A stretch of 64,000 nt of DNA from Nereocystis luetkeana (Eukaryota > Sar > Phaeophyceae > Laminariales > Laminariaceae). Where the stretch lies: the NCBI GenBank assembly GCA_031213475.1, contig JARUPZ010000020.1, forward strand, positions 9,165,562 through 9,229,561, given 5' to 3'. The notes beneath the pieces were generated by a model. The model searched no databases. It was not told the origin of the DNA and saw only the letters and a program-made list of their open reading frames with translations. Numbering within the stretch: position 1 is the first letter of the stretch; the number at the start of each line of letters is the position of its first letter. Both the position numbers and the translations under genes were made by a program. Positions 38,297-46,124 of this stretch are shown one piece after another.

Positions 38297-38850
38297 TCAT
38301 TACCAGGGCGCTAGAACGAGACGTCAGCTCTGTATCGCCGACGTCGTCTAGTCCATGTGGCTAGCAAAGTCTCTCTGAAGAACACTATTAATAGCAGGGG
38401 AGCTATTCCGGCGGATGAAACTGCAGTAATCATGACCAAAAATATATTTCGTAAGCAAGGGAGGGGGTACATGGTTTCCGAGGTCCATCCGGGTTCTGAT
38501 CACTTTTGGTATACGTATTGCTATGACCTCACGTACTACATACATTTGGGCACCCAGAAAATGAAGATTCCGCCTGGCGTCAGGTGTCTGATTTCACGGC
38601 GACGTGCAACAAAATAGACACGCTACTATTACGGGGGACCACAGTTAATAGGACCAAATATTGTCAGTAAAAAGGGGTAAATATACAAGTTTTTATTTAT
38701 ACCGTAGGTCCTATTAACTATGGCCCCCCGTAGCAACTGAAAAAAGGAGTCTTACAGGAAATTCAAGCTCACTTTTTAGGCGAACGCTGCGTAAGAAATT
38801 TGGAATCGTGCTCAGCTGCGAGCGCTGCGCAAACTCCGACCTGGGCTCGG
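26257..38850 (+). CDS. Large multi-exon coiled-coil protein of unknown function (core exon chain)
   Basis: Seven exons chain in phase: 26257-26333, 31124-31257, 31747-31822, 33611-33746, 34868-35001, 37092-37181 and 38780-38850. All six junctions are phase-compatible. Each exon has an AG acceptor, mostly with a pyrimidine tract, and a GT donor (GTACGG, GTGAGT, GTGCGT, GTGAGC, GTACGC, GTAAGG, GTAGGT). The protein is rich in Glu, Arg, Ala and Leu, with helical runs such as VLEQENKALLEARA, ALAALQLELESDAEMQLAAE and RKALVKHLRKNWERDCLKEL. I recognise no catalytic or named domain. Candidate exons upstream (18962, 20536, 23298, perhaps 12087 and 16450) and downstream (40190-40815) probably belong to the same gene, but each link has an ambiguous or failing phase. 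A structural or cytoskeletal role is only a guess from the coiled coil. Confidence 0.68.
26462..26574. mobile_element. GGGGGACCATAG-family MITE
   Basis: Ends TTACGGGGGGGCATAGT and ATATTCCCTCGTAG. The right end has several substitutions. Confidence 0.82.
26868..27055. mobile_element. Two adjacent CAGTCCCGTTTT-family MITEs
   Basis: Copies at 26868-26962 and 26961-27055 abut head to tail: AGGCTTAACCC marks the junction, and each has GCAGTCCCGTTTTGGGGACG on its left arm. Confidence 0.85.
27131..27235. mobile_element. GGGGGACCATAG-family MITE
   Basis: Ends ATACGGGGAACCATAATAAA and TTTACTATGGCCCCCCGTAA. Confidence 0.87.
27566..27870. repeat. ~310-bp dispersed repeat, copy 1
   Basis: It runs from AGATTGTTTCTTCTAGTTTT to GTCGACGGATAGAAAGAACG and GTTTAATGTGAAGAAC. 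A second full copy is at 44262-44590, and the right-hand part recurs at 59938-60065. Imperfect 310-bp identity suggests an old retro- or DNA element without an open frame. Confidence 0.85.
28310..28690. repeat. 64-bp minisatellite (TTGACTGACCGCC)
   Basis: Units start at 28324, 28389, 28453, 28517, 28597 and 28660, mostly 64 bp apart with one 80-bp step. Each has TTGACTGACCGCCCC, CACTAAACCTAGTATACAG and TGCTAGGAGACCG. Single units recur near 7710, 7870 and 37470. Confidence 0.9.
28695..28830. other. Coding-like segment open on both strands, strand unresolved
   Basis: Plus strand: after GGTGTAG, the frame DAVLETDSYINLSSVTPKLQ and on to DHASLIS ends at TGA 28828-28830, with very high G/C at third positions. 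Minus strand: after GACATCAG, the frame EIKLAWSTISCSLGVTELRL and on is equally biased. One is probably a real exon. The plus reading could be the last exon of a gene; neither matches a family I know. Confidence 0.3.
28969..29075. mobile_element. GGGGGACCATAG-family MITE
   Basis: Ends TTACCGGGGGGACCATAGTT and AACTATGGTCCCCCGTAA around ATATTGTTAGTAAAAATGG. Confidence 0.92.
29670..29773. mobile_element. GGGGGACCATAG-family MITE
   Basis: Ends TTACGGGTGGCCATAGTTAA and TTAACTGTGGTCCCCCGTAG. Confidence 0.88.
30599..30703. mobile_element. GGGGGACCATAG-family MITE (in a tandem duplication)
   Basis: Ends TTACGGGGGACCATAGTTAA and TTAACTATGCCCCCCCGTAG. The copy at 30953 lies exactly 354 bp downstream in matching flanking sequence. 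Confidence 0.9.
30953..31056. mobile_element. GGGGGACCATAG-family MITE (in a tandem duplication)
   Basis: Ends TCACGGGGGACCATAGTTAA and TTAACTATGGTCCCCCGTAA. It follows a decayed copy of the exon-31124 boundary. Confidence 0.92.
31124..31257 (+). CDS. Coiled-coil-gene exon
   Basis: After GCGAACTCAAG the frame runs ELLELSDRLTNDGRDALAAL, then LELESDAEMQLAAERRRLKE, to a T|GTGAGT donor (phase 1). The lead base joins CG of the 26333 donor. The acceptor has only a distant pyrimidine tract, so the exact start could be a few bases off. Confidence 0.72.
31747..31822 (+). CDS. Coiled-coil-gene exon
   Basis: A strong acceptor, TTTTTTCTTGCCTCAG, precedes GT GCG CTG. The frame ALEGERKRLTVERRLRIIDA then QEAS ends before GTGCGT. 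Both phases (1 in, 2 out) match the neighbours. Confidence 0.78.
32389..32575. mobile_element. GGGGGACCATAG-family MITE with duplicated right arm
   Basis: A full copy at 32389-32515 is followed by a second right arm (32528-32575) with the same 3' flank GATAGCACTCAGAA, indicating a tandem duplication of right arm plus flank. A third remnant right arm (GTTCCCCCGTCAATAG) lies just upstream near 32366. Confidence 0.85.
32714..32880. repeat. Inverted copy of the TTCGAGATTTGGTCTGA repeat
   Basis: CGAGAAAATGGTTGACACAC and CCTCGAATAAGTGGTAAGC are inverted relative to 7338-7460 and 20812-20915. Confidence 0.7.
32959..33070. mobile_element. GGGGGACCATAG-family MITE
   Basis: Ends TTACGGGGGACCATCGTTAA and TTTACTATGGTCACCCGTAA. 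Confidence 0.88.
33437..33545. repeat. Poly-C / CT / poly-C tract
   Basis: About 30 C residues, then about 50 bp of CT repeats, then about 25 C. It is a pure homopurine/homopyrimidine stretch just upstream of the acceptor of the 33611 exon. Confidence 0.95.
33611..33746 (+). CDS. Coiled-coil-gene exon
   Basis: The frame RAWSERAVAIDEKVERCNSE, RRHEAVRLLDAAAGRARSKL and KALLS ends before GTGAGC. One lead base, phase 0 out. The long pyrimidine tract ends ~20 bases before the chosen AG at 33610, so an earlier acceptor is possible. Confidence 0.75.
33991..34089. mobile_element. GGGGGACCATAG-family MITE, left end degraded
   Basis: The right arm TTTACTATGGTCCCTCGCAA is intact; the left arm survives only from AGTAAATAGGACCTACGG. 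Confidence 0.75.
34478..34555 (+). repeat. Poly-C-ended dispersed repeat, internally deleted copy
   Basis: GCCTGGTCGGTGAAAACCCG is followed by a C run and CATACGACTACGGACC. The middle of the consensus is lost. Confidence 0.65.
34868..35001 (+). CDS. Coiled-coil-gene exon
   Basis: A pyrimidine-rich acceptor, CCCCTTTCGAAG, precedes AQEERGLEEIKCASATARKA and LVKHLRKNWERDCLKELSAL, ending AG before GTACGC (phase 2). Strong amphipathic helix. Confidence 0.78.
35045..35345. repeat. GATC-rich dispersed repeat
   Basis: Same order of words as 22385-22610: ATAGATCATGCTCTAGATGA, CACCTGCAGTTGTGAAAGG and TACAGATCAGGGATAC. Confidence 0.75.
35388..35525 (+). repeat. Poly-C-ended dispersed repeat, flanked by C tracts on both sides
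   Basis: C tracts at 35388-35402 and near 35508-35521 bracket the consensus words GCCTGGTCGGTCAAAACCCG, CTCCGTCCCGGCATCATAGG and CATACGACTACGGCCATGC. Confidence 0.8.
35719..35803 (+). CDS. Possible additional coiled-coil-gene exon, frame ambiguous
   Basis: After CTTGGTCAG, the frame ATFELPSEKERGTERDLSRQ looks coiled-coil and G/C-biased but meets TGA near 35799 with no GT donor before it. Another frame (RDIRVALGEG onward) is phase-compatible with both neighbours (2 in, 2 out) and ends at GTGGGG. The chain also closes without it. Confidence 0.25.
35870..36400. repeat. GATC-rich degenerate tandem array
   Basis: At least eight ~60-bp units with CAGATC, CATTTCATGATCTAGAT and TTTCGCCACACAT. Related to the dispersed GATC-rich family and followed by GATA repeats near 36408-36450. 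Confidence 0.75.
36689..36793. mobile_element. GGGGGACCATAG-family MITE
   Basis: Ends TTGCGGGGGACCATATTAAA and TTATTATGTTCCCCCGTAA. Confidence 0.87.
37092..37181 (+). CDS. Coiled-coil-gene exon
   Basis: GGGCATCGTCAG, after a T-rich tract, precedes AVEASEDCERLGRRLVDVVQ then DEARMRLLE, ending AG before a consensus GTAAGG donor. Phase 2 in and out, fitting 35001 and 38780. Confidence 0.78.
37264..37374. mobile_element. GGGGGACCATAG-family MITE
   Basis: Ends TTGCGGGGGGGGGCATAGTA and TTTACTATGGCCCCCGCG. Confidence 0.82.
38260..38295. repeat. CAG trinucleotide repeat
   Basis: About eleven CAG units in an apparent intron of the coiled-coil gene. Confidence 0.95.
38629..38733. mobile_element. GGGGGACCATAG-family MITE
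   Basis: Ends TTACGGGGGACCACAGTTAA and TTAACTATGGCCCCCCGTAG. Confidence 0.9.
38780..38850 (+). CDS. Coiled-coil-gene exon with Cys-x2-Cys
   Basis: A CACTTTTTAG acceptor precedes RTLRKKFGIVLSCERCANSD then LGS, ending G before GTAGGT. Phase 2 in fits exon 37092-37181. Phase 1 out does not fit the 40190 exon, so an intervening exon is missing or the downstream exon is separate. A Cys-x2-Cys pair is visible, too little for a zinc-finger call. Confidence 0.6.
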
Positions 38851-39112
38851 GTAGGTATGTTGTAACAGCCTAAGGCCAAGGAGGCTCAAGGTTTGGCGAC
38901 ACAATATGGTTTTCGCAAAAGCCTTGCTTGGGTCAGGTTAGATGCTTCTTGTTCTATCGCGAGCCCCCATTATGGGCCAGGTACGCTGGTTCGCTTTTTT
39001 ACAGTGCTGTAAAAAAAAACGGTTTCAGAGGCAATCCTAAACCCAACCTCAAACCTAACCCCGGCCGCCTCCTGGATTTTTTCTCGGAAAATGAAGATCT
39101 CACGACGAATTA

Positions 39113-39482
39113 GGCTCATTCTTATCGTAGATATCGTTTTTTCCATAAATTCCAAAGTTTGGAAATAATTGGAGGTATGTATCAAGTTTCGGAGGCGTTC
39201 TGTCACTATTCGTGAAATTCTCAAGAAGCAAAAAACCAAGTTCGTTAAATTTCACGCATTTATTTGGGAAAAAAAAATCGGGAAAATATGGAGGATTGAA
39301 AAATTGCGCGAAAAAAATGTCGCAATTACCGGAAAAAACTCTCCGATAAGAATGACCCATAGAACCCATTTATTTGAGAATTTCACGAATAGTGACAGAA
39401 CGCCTCCGTACATTGATACATATCTCCAATATTTCCAAACTTTGGAAATTATGGAAAACACGCTCTCCGATAAGAATGAGCC
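39113..39482. mobile_element. PIF/Harbinger-like foldback MITE
   Basis: A 370-bp element with ~110-bp terminal inverted repeats starting GGCTCATTCTTATCG and sharing TTCCAAAGTTTGGAAAT and GGAGGCGTTCTGTCACTATT. It is flanked by TTA at 39110-39112 and 39483-39485. A 3-bp TTA/TAA duplication is the signature of PIF/Harbinger. No open frame of note. Confidence 0.88.
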
Positions 39483-39484
39483 TT

Positions 39485-40140
39485 AGCAGTTAGCTTTTGG
39501 ATTTTTCACCACTTTGTCGAAGCTGGGTTGGGCCAAGTCGTAAACACAATGTCAAAGCTGTACGAGGAAGGAGTTAGTTACGTACTATTGTAGTTTGGAC
39601 TATCAACAATGTTGTCCCAACCGCCTCCTGGGAATGCTTTCGGAAAATGAAGATGTCACGAAGAAGAGTTAGCGCTGCTGTACTGCTGCACGTAGCGGTG
39701 TTTGTTTATGAGTTGGCCCCGCTTCGACCAAAAGGCTGACAACCCACACCAAGTTCTCGTGATATCTTCATTTTCTGAGAAATTTCTCAACAGGCGGTCG
39801 GGACAAAATGGTTGATAGCCTGCACCACAAGTCAATCTTAAACCTTCACGAGAATAGTTGTTTACCACTTGGCCCAGCCCAGATTCGACAAAATGGTTTG
39901 ATAATCTACACAGACAGTGGTACGTACCGGTACGCTGATTTTGATTACCTTCGTGCCATCTTTTTTTTTTTCAAGTTTCAGAGGCGACCGTAACCGCAAC
40001 CAACCTGAACAACCTCTGAAACTTCTTCGAAACATACCAGGTACCTAATACGAGGGGGCTTACTATCTGCACAAGGAGTGGACCATCAACCTTTTTGTCG
40101 AAGTTGGGCCAAGTCGTAGGCACTACGTACTGATACGCTG
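39485..40140. repeat. Dispersed copies of the TCGAAGCTGGGCTGGGCC repeat
   Basis: Direct and inverted fragments at 39485-39690, 39715-39905 and 40075-40140 share ATCAACCATTTTGTCGAAG, GGGCCAAGTCGTA and GGAAAATGAAGATGTCACGA with the 16805-17275 array. Confidence 0.7.
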
Positions 40141-40189
40141 ATTTTGATTCGTTTTTTGTGCCGTTTTTTTTTTTTTTTTCTCTCCAGCT

Positions 40190-40815
40190 TCATCGGCAAC
40201 CAACATCTGGACGAGGAGGGGCAGCAGCGGCCGCGAGGTTCTCTGAACATGGCCAAAGACGACGCGAAACCCGCGGCCAACAAACCAGCCGGCGGTACCA
40301 CCTGCGGCGACACCACCACCGAGAGAGCAGCAGGGAAGACACTCGCCGACGGCACCTCCTCGAGGCGCCACGGTCGCGGCTGTTTCCGCCCCGCGAAGAC
40401 CATCGACAGCAGCACCGGTGACGACACCAGCATCAATATCATAAATGGCGGCTGCCTCGGCCGAGCCAAAAAGAAAACCGCGAACAGAATCGGCGACACC
40501 GACAAGAAGACCATCGGTCGCGGCTGTCTTGGCCAGGGGAAGCCGAAGAAGACCGTCAAGGTTTATGGCAGCAGCGAGACCACCAGTCGCGTCCGTTCCG
40601 GTGTCAGCCCTGCGACCTCGTGCGGCGCGAGGAGGTCCGGGCGACAGGGCGACGGTGGTGGTGGTGGTGGTGGCGGTGGTGGTGGTGGGGGTGGTGGTGG
40701 TGACCGCTGCCGTGACTGCGAAATGCTTTCCTGCGCCAACTTGGAGCTTAAGCGGCTTCTGATTCGGGCGAGAAGAGAGGGGCGTGAGGGCGAAGATACC
40801 AGCAGTAGGCGATAG
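40190..40815 (+). CDS. 3'-terminal exon: basic Gly/Lys/Thr-rich tail with repeated GCLG motif and poly-Gly
   Basis: A T-tract ending CTCTCCAG is an excellent acceptor. The frame FIGNQHLDEEGQQRPRGSLN runs to a TAG stop at 40813-40815 with strong G/C third-position bias. Three related motifs recur about every 33 residues: GRGCFRPAKT, GGCLGRAKKKT and GRGCLGQGKPKKT. A run of about 17 Gly precedes DRCRDCEMLSCANLELKRLL and a charged end. Alternatively, ATG at 40249 in good context (AACATGG) could start a separate 188-residue single-exon protein. No homologous family is recognised. Confidence 0.55.
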
Positions 40816-42328
40816 TTTCGGGCCTCGTCAGTTACGTGGCACTATTATTATTCCTCTTGCCATCTAACAATGTGCAGCATGATCTTCAACATGGATCACT
40901 CATAACTTTCCCGAAAGAAGAAAACCTCGGAAACAAAAGGAAACCCATGCACCAAGTCTACCTCCCTTCCGCGCCAACTTTCAGCTTGTCTACTCTATTT
41001 GCTGTATTTGCTCCTTCCTTCTCATTACGTTCTATCCTTAAATTGTTTTAGGAGATCCCACCTGGAAAAAAAAAGTGTTCATAGTAGTACCGTGTACCTG
41101 GTTTAACAGTTATTTACCCTTTTTTTAGGACTGCAGTCTCGTTTTGGGGGACAAATTACTTGGATTTATAAAGAATATATGCATACCTGGTGGTATATTT
41201 TTATCCTCCGGCGGATTGGTAAAAATGAAGCTTAATTAAGCTCACCACACTTCCACATTCCAATTTCGTGTCTCGTGTGACAATTTAACCTACTATAGCT
41301 CCCGTTGCAACTTCAGCATAGATAGGCTGCTGTTGCCACTGGCTGGCGCTCGGGCTCGTTGACCCCACCTGTTACTTGGAATTTGTCTGGTTTTTTAGTC
41401 CCCAAAACGGGACTGCAGGTCTGAACGGGTCAAGATAGCGCACCCCTCGGGTGAATTTTCCACGCTGATTTTTAGCTCCACAATCCACAACAGACACCCT
41501 TTGTATCTAGATAGTATACGTACAGTACTACACAGTACTACAGAGTACGCAAGTAGTTGCGGGTTTGGCTTTTAAAAAAAAATCCTGGTATATATTTGCT
41601 GGGTGCGATATTGTTCAGGTTAATAATATGTTTTTTGTTACTTATTTCCCGATTTTTTTCTTTTTTTCGTTTCCTGCAGTGTAGTAGGTAGTTTGTTTAA
41701 TCTTGCGGTGATGGGAGTAGTTACTCAGGGTCTTAAAAGGTCAGCACCCGCCGAATGACACGATTTTTGTCCGTACAACTCTTGTCCTGTCCGCTGAACA
41801 TGATGTTTATACCTTACTTACTGCAGAGCTAAAAGTTTGTTTTGTTTTGTTCTTGTGCCCCGGAGATGGACGAGAGGAAACCCCTGCCCACACTCACTCG
41901 TTCCCCAAGTTTTCGTTCACACCCCGCTTCGTTCCTTCCATCTTGGTCGGGCCTGTCTCTGACCGTCGTCTGAGCGTACGGCTTACTCCGAGGATGTACT
42001 CGTAGGCATCTGGGCATAATAGGGGAAGGACCTGGGAAAGAGGTAGATCTCTACCGCAGCGCGGCTCTCCTTCTTCCTATACACCCCGGACAGATCACGA
42101 CATACCTGCACCGGGAGCATCTAGCTCCTGTACCTGCCTGTAGATCGTCTGCTAACAACTAACTAACTGCAGATCCTCTCTACACACCGCGCTGAAGAGC
42201 GTTGAGTTTTGGCACAACGGTGCTACGATCGTTTTTGGGCGCCCGATTTTTGCCAGACAAGAGGAGGGAAGGAAGGCAGCCGATACCGAATAACAAGCAC
42301 ATTGTCAAGGCGTTGATGATAAGAAGTA
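40816..42328. other. Gene-free interval with one interrupted MITE
   Basis: I see no exon here. It holds the interrupted MITE at 41113-41432, short TAC-rich runs near 41515 and, from 42060, GATC-rich words. 41840-42010 is a decayed copy of sequence also present at 26710-26860 (GGAAACCCCTG, CACACT, GGGCCTGTCT). Confidence 0.5.
41113..41432. mobile_element. CAGTCCCGTTTT-family MITE interrupted by a ~200-bp insertion
   Basis: The left arm (TACCCTTTTTTTAGGACTGC, to 41170) and right arm (AGTCCCCAAAACGGGACTGC) are separated by about 200 bp containing ATTTTTATCCTCCGGCGGAT. Inverted kin of that insert word occurs at 36990-37015 (CAATCCGCCGGAGGATAAAA), so the insert is itself a repeat. Confidence 0.75.
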
Positions 42329-42579
42329 GTGTGGAAAGATCTGTCGCGTGTGGTGGTCGAGAGAGAGAGAGCCTTCCGAAAAAAAATACAATGCTCGGCT
42401 TTAGTTACTGTATCTGGCACCCTTGACTCTCAGTCGAGAAAAAACGCTGAAAAACGATCGCAACACCCCCTTTACCAACTCTGCGCTCTAACAAGGTGCA
42501 TCCGACAAGTAAGTATAGTTGCAGCTTCTCTGTTTCGCGAAATCCGAAAGTATCTTTTCTGTCTCTTGAATGTCAAAAT

Positions 42580-44055
42580 CGCCACAGAACGGTACAGGTC
42601 TGTATGGGGCATGTTGTACGCCGACGATGCAGGAATTGTCTCGAAGTCGGCTGAAGGGCTCGCAAAAATGATGACAGTCATCGTGACTGTCTTCGAAGCA
42701 GCAGGCCTCACGGTGTCGGAAAAGAAGACTGAGACAATGGTCCTACAAACACCAGACCGGACAACCCTCGCACCACCGCTCGTCATCGAAGCGGCAGGTC
42801 AGAGGTATAAGCAGACGACCCAGTTCTTATACCTAGGCGGCGTTATCCACGAAAACGCTGACCTCTCGCTCGAAATCGACCGACGGACCCGCCTCATGCG
42901 AGAATGCCTCAAACGGTTCGGCCCGGGGTTGTATGATAGGACGACCGCCCCCCTTAGCCTTGAAGTCCGAATGCTGAAGGCCGAGGTGATCGAGACCCTG
43001 CTGTACGGGTGTGTGACGTGGACCCTCAGAGCGGAACACTTTGCCAAGCTTCGAACGGCTCACCAAGTCCTGCTGCGAGTCATTGGCTTCCAGCGCCGAC
43101 TTCATACTGATCATGCCACCCTCTCGTACGCGAAGGCCCTCAAGATGACACGTTGCGAGAGCATCGAAACGACCATTCGTAAACGGCGGCTCTTCTTTGC
43201 GGGGGGCGTGGCACGGCAAAGCAAGGAGCGATTACCCAGTCGGGTAATGTTCGGGACGATAGCTGGTGGGGAGAACCCGAGACCAGGCGGACAGTGTAAG
43301 ACTTGGCATAGATGCATAGTCGAAGACCTTAGGGAGTTCCGAGCCACCGAAGGGTCAACGGAAGTTGCCCCCTTGGTGTTTGGAGTTGAGACCGCGTTGT
43401 GGTCCACTGCAGCCAAAAAGGCGGGGAAGTGGTACCGAGGGATCCTTGAAGCAGCCGAACGGTTCATGGTGAGGTGGCACGAGGCTGAGGCTGAGATGAG
43501 TAGGCAGCGCCGCGCATCCGCCGTGGATGGTGCCCAAGGGAACGGGGGGGGAGGGGGCAACAGGAGAAGTGGCAGAAAGCCCGACCGAGGGAATGCGGAG
43601 AGGGGGGGGAACAGGAGGAGTAGAAGGGAAACGGCGGTAGACGAAAGTAGGAAGGAGATGGCAGACAGGGTAGCAAGGCACCAAGTCGACTAGAAAGTAG
43701 AACATGACCATACTACTAGTGCTACCAACCGGTGCAGCTGGTTCGAACGTGGTCTTCCCTTGTCTTCTCTTCTTGTTTTTGTTTTTTTTTTCTTTCTTGC
43801 GCTGACTCTCCGTGATTTTCATATATATTATTCTTTTTTCTCTTCCTCTTCCTTTTCTGATTGATAAGCCGTACTGAAGGAGCCGTGTGGCGTGGTTGGA
43901 AGACGAACCTGCTCTGCTCGTCTCGTATTGTCTGACGCCAAGGGGCTGGGCATAGTTGACGAACGCAGGGCGGAGACGGCAGTCTGGGTAGCAAGGTACC
44001 AGGCGGATTAGCAGGGAGAACCTGGCTATACTACTCGTACCACAAACTGCTGCCG
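42580..44055 (+). mobile_element. 5'-truncated non-LTR retrotransposon (LINE) with partial reverse transcriptase
   Basis: The open frame to TAG at 43691-43693 encodes the C-terminal part of a reverse transcriptase: YADD in MLYADDAGIVSKSAEGLAKM, then GLTVSEKKTETM, FLYLGGVIHE, TLLYGCVTWTL and a thumb-like HQVLLRVIGF region. The frame is open from 42329, but sequence before about 42590 is not RT-like, so the element is 5' truncated and lacks the finger domain and any endonuclease. After the stop, a motif with GGGTAGCAAGGTACCAGGCG repeats the end of the frame about 330 bp later, indicating a duplicated 3' tail. Confidence 0.85.
42590..43693 (+). pseudogene. Reverse transcriptase fragment
   Basis: About 368 codons without a stop, so insertion is probably fairly recent, but the protein lacks reverse-transcriptase motifs upstream of the YADD box. 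The tail is Gly/Arg-rich (GGGGGNRRSGRKPDRGN). It is not expected to be functional. Reading in the same direction as the coiled-coil gene, it sits 1.5 kb beyond that gene's presumed end. Confidence 0.8.
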
Positions 44056-44261
44056 CCACCTGGAAGGTGCTTTGGGCTTTGGTCTGCCTGTTATTTCCCC
44101 TTTGTTATTTTTCCTTGTTACTTTTTTCCTTGGTTCTTTGTCTTACTCTGTTTACAAGCAGTCAGTGGTGTTTTTTTATTTTTTTTATTTTATTTTTCTT
44201 TCTTTTCTCCAGCTCGTTCTTTTTCAAGTGTTGGCCACCTCGCCTGCGGGGGTGGGGCACG

Positions 44262-44590
44262 ACAGATTGTTTCTCTTAGATTTTGCTTTCATTTTTCTTC
44301 TTTTTCTCTTTCGATTTGTCTACCGTGTTTTTGTTTTCTCTTTGATTGTTTCCTTTCGTTTCACTATTTCATAGATTGCGTATGTCGTGCCTGTCGTATC
44401 TAGTATAATGACATGGCTTTGCATTGCACACTGCAGTGCACACTGCACACGTGGCAACGTAGTATCTCTGTGGCGTAGCTTTGTGACCACAAAACTTGTA
44501 CGAGTATCTCTTCTAGGATTGAAGAATCGGCACGGACACTGGTTGTGCTGGATGTCGACGGGTAGAAAGAACGGTTTAATGTGAAGAACG
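44262..44590. repeat. ~310-bp dispersed repeat, copy 2
   Basis: It matches 27566-27870 throughout, including GATTGTTTCTCTTAGATTTT, GTATCTCTTCTAGGATTGAA and GTCGACGGGTAGAAAGAACG. Confidence 0.85.
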
Positions 44591-44991
44591 CACACACACA
44601 CATACAGCGACCGGTGTTTTTCTTTCGCCAGTTGACGGTAGAAAATCAGGGCTCAACAAAATAAAAAAATGGAGATTCGTAGAGGTTTTCTGTCGTCGTG
44701 GTATGATGTACGTTTTTTTTGTCAAGCGGCACACAGTCCTCCGATCTTTCCCACTATCAAAACAGCCATACGACGGTATACCGGTGGCTGCAGGATCTAG
44801 GAGACATGTTTCCTGGGTTCCTGGGTTGGATCCATACTATACAGATAGATCCTGCACAGCATATATATCATATCGGCAGGGTATATTTCAGATCATCTGC
44901 AGTAGGCAGATCAGATAGATCAGATAGATAGACCGTGTTCTGTCCGACGTGCGATATCTCACTGAAAAAAAAAAAACACTACCAGGTATTA

Positions 44992-45215
44992 TTACAGGGG
45001 ACTATAGTAAATAGGACCTGGGGTACACACAAAAACCTATATATTCGACTATTTTGCTTTTACTAACAACATTTGGTCCTATTTACTATGGTCCCCCGCA
45101 ATATTACTAATACGGGGGACCATAGTTAATAGGACCTATGGTATACATAAAAAACCTATGTATGTACACATTTTTACTGACAACATTTGGTTCTATTAAT
45201 TATGGTCCCCCGTAA
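44992..45215. mobile_element. Two GGGGGACCATAG-family MITEs eight bases apart
   Basis: Copy 44992-45101 belongs to the AAATAGGACC subtype (TTTACTATGGTCCCCCGCAA). Copy 45110-45215 belongs to the TTAATAGGACC subtype (TTAATTATGGTCCCCCGTAA). Different subtypes side by side indicate independent insertions, not duplication. Confidence 0.9.
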
Positions 45216-45712
45216 TACTATTATATTTGCCGCCAGAACCATTTGTTGCCTGGTAGCAGCCAAACAATCGGGCAGGAGGGCGTCGATCACTGTGGTGCCA
45301 TGCCTGAGTTGGGCGGGAAAATCTTACGTGCGAGCATGTTGTTTTCGAGCATTAAATGTACGTACTCGTACTATTTTTTTTTCAAATAAAATTATGAAGT
45401 ACGTCAGCTGTGAGTTCGACTGATCAACTATCGTAGTCACGCACGAAAATATTACTAGCAGCACAGGAAGGATGCGGCCACACGACACCCACCGCCGGAG
45501 ACGCACCGCGCGGTCATCATCGCCGCCACGATCTCGCTCGATACAGGCGGAGGAGCACCGTTGCATCGCCTCCGATATCGCAGGTTCGACTCCTGGCGCC
45601 ATGCCTCCAACGTAAACAGACCTTCATCCTACCGTATTTTATTATACCAACACCAGCATGAGTGGCGTTCTACGATAAGAGGTTCCCCCTAAACTTTCTG
45701 AAGCTCCTCACT

Positions 45713-45808
45713 CAACCCCTTTAGAACCGCAGTCCCGTTTGGGGACAAAACTACTTGAAATTTGACTGGTTTATCCCCAGAACGGGACTGCGGTTCTAAA
45801 AGGGTTAA
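45713..45808. mobile_element. CAGTCCCGTTTT-family MITE
   Basis: CAACCCCTTTAGAACCGCAG and AACGGGACTGCGGTTCTAAA form the arms. One base is lost in the left GTTTGGGGAC. Confidence 0.9.
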
Positions 45809-46124
45809 GGAGCTCCATACTCCCCCAGAAAACTGACTCCAGCGCAAATCATATTTCATCTCGACGAATATTCCCATGGCCTAAGTACAAAAAAACGTCA
45901 TTTTTCGAAATATAATTGTCATTCGGACGATTTGGGGTTGGGGAGCCCCATGATTCAAAAACAAATTAGCGGAAATGTGCCACCTCTATCCCTTGACAAA
46001 GGACTCTGAAATCGCCGCCTGGGGCCAGGTCAGGTCTCTCACAAGCGATCAATAGCCGGACCCCGCACATCAAAGCAGAGTTGTGTCGGTCGTCGAATGA
46101 AAAACGTTCACGGCTCGGACAACA

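Noticed and set aside
40086..40559. 157-codon minus-strand frame with hydrophobic stretches
   Set aside because: It is antisense to the 40190-40815 exon, which has the stronger acceptor, codon bias and internal repeats on the plus strand.
45520..45605. tRNA-like end GCAGGTTCGACTCCTGGCGCCA
   Set aside because: Only the T arm is plausible (four pairs). The acceptor partner and D arm are missing at the right distance, so at most a tRNA-derived relic.
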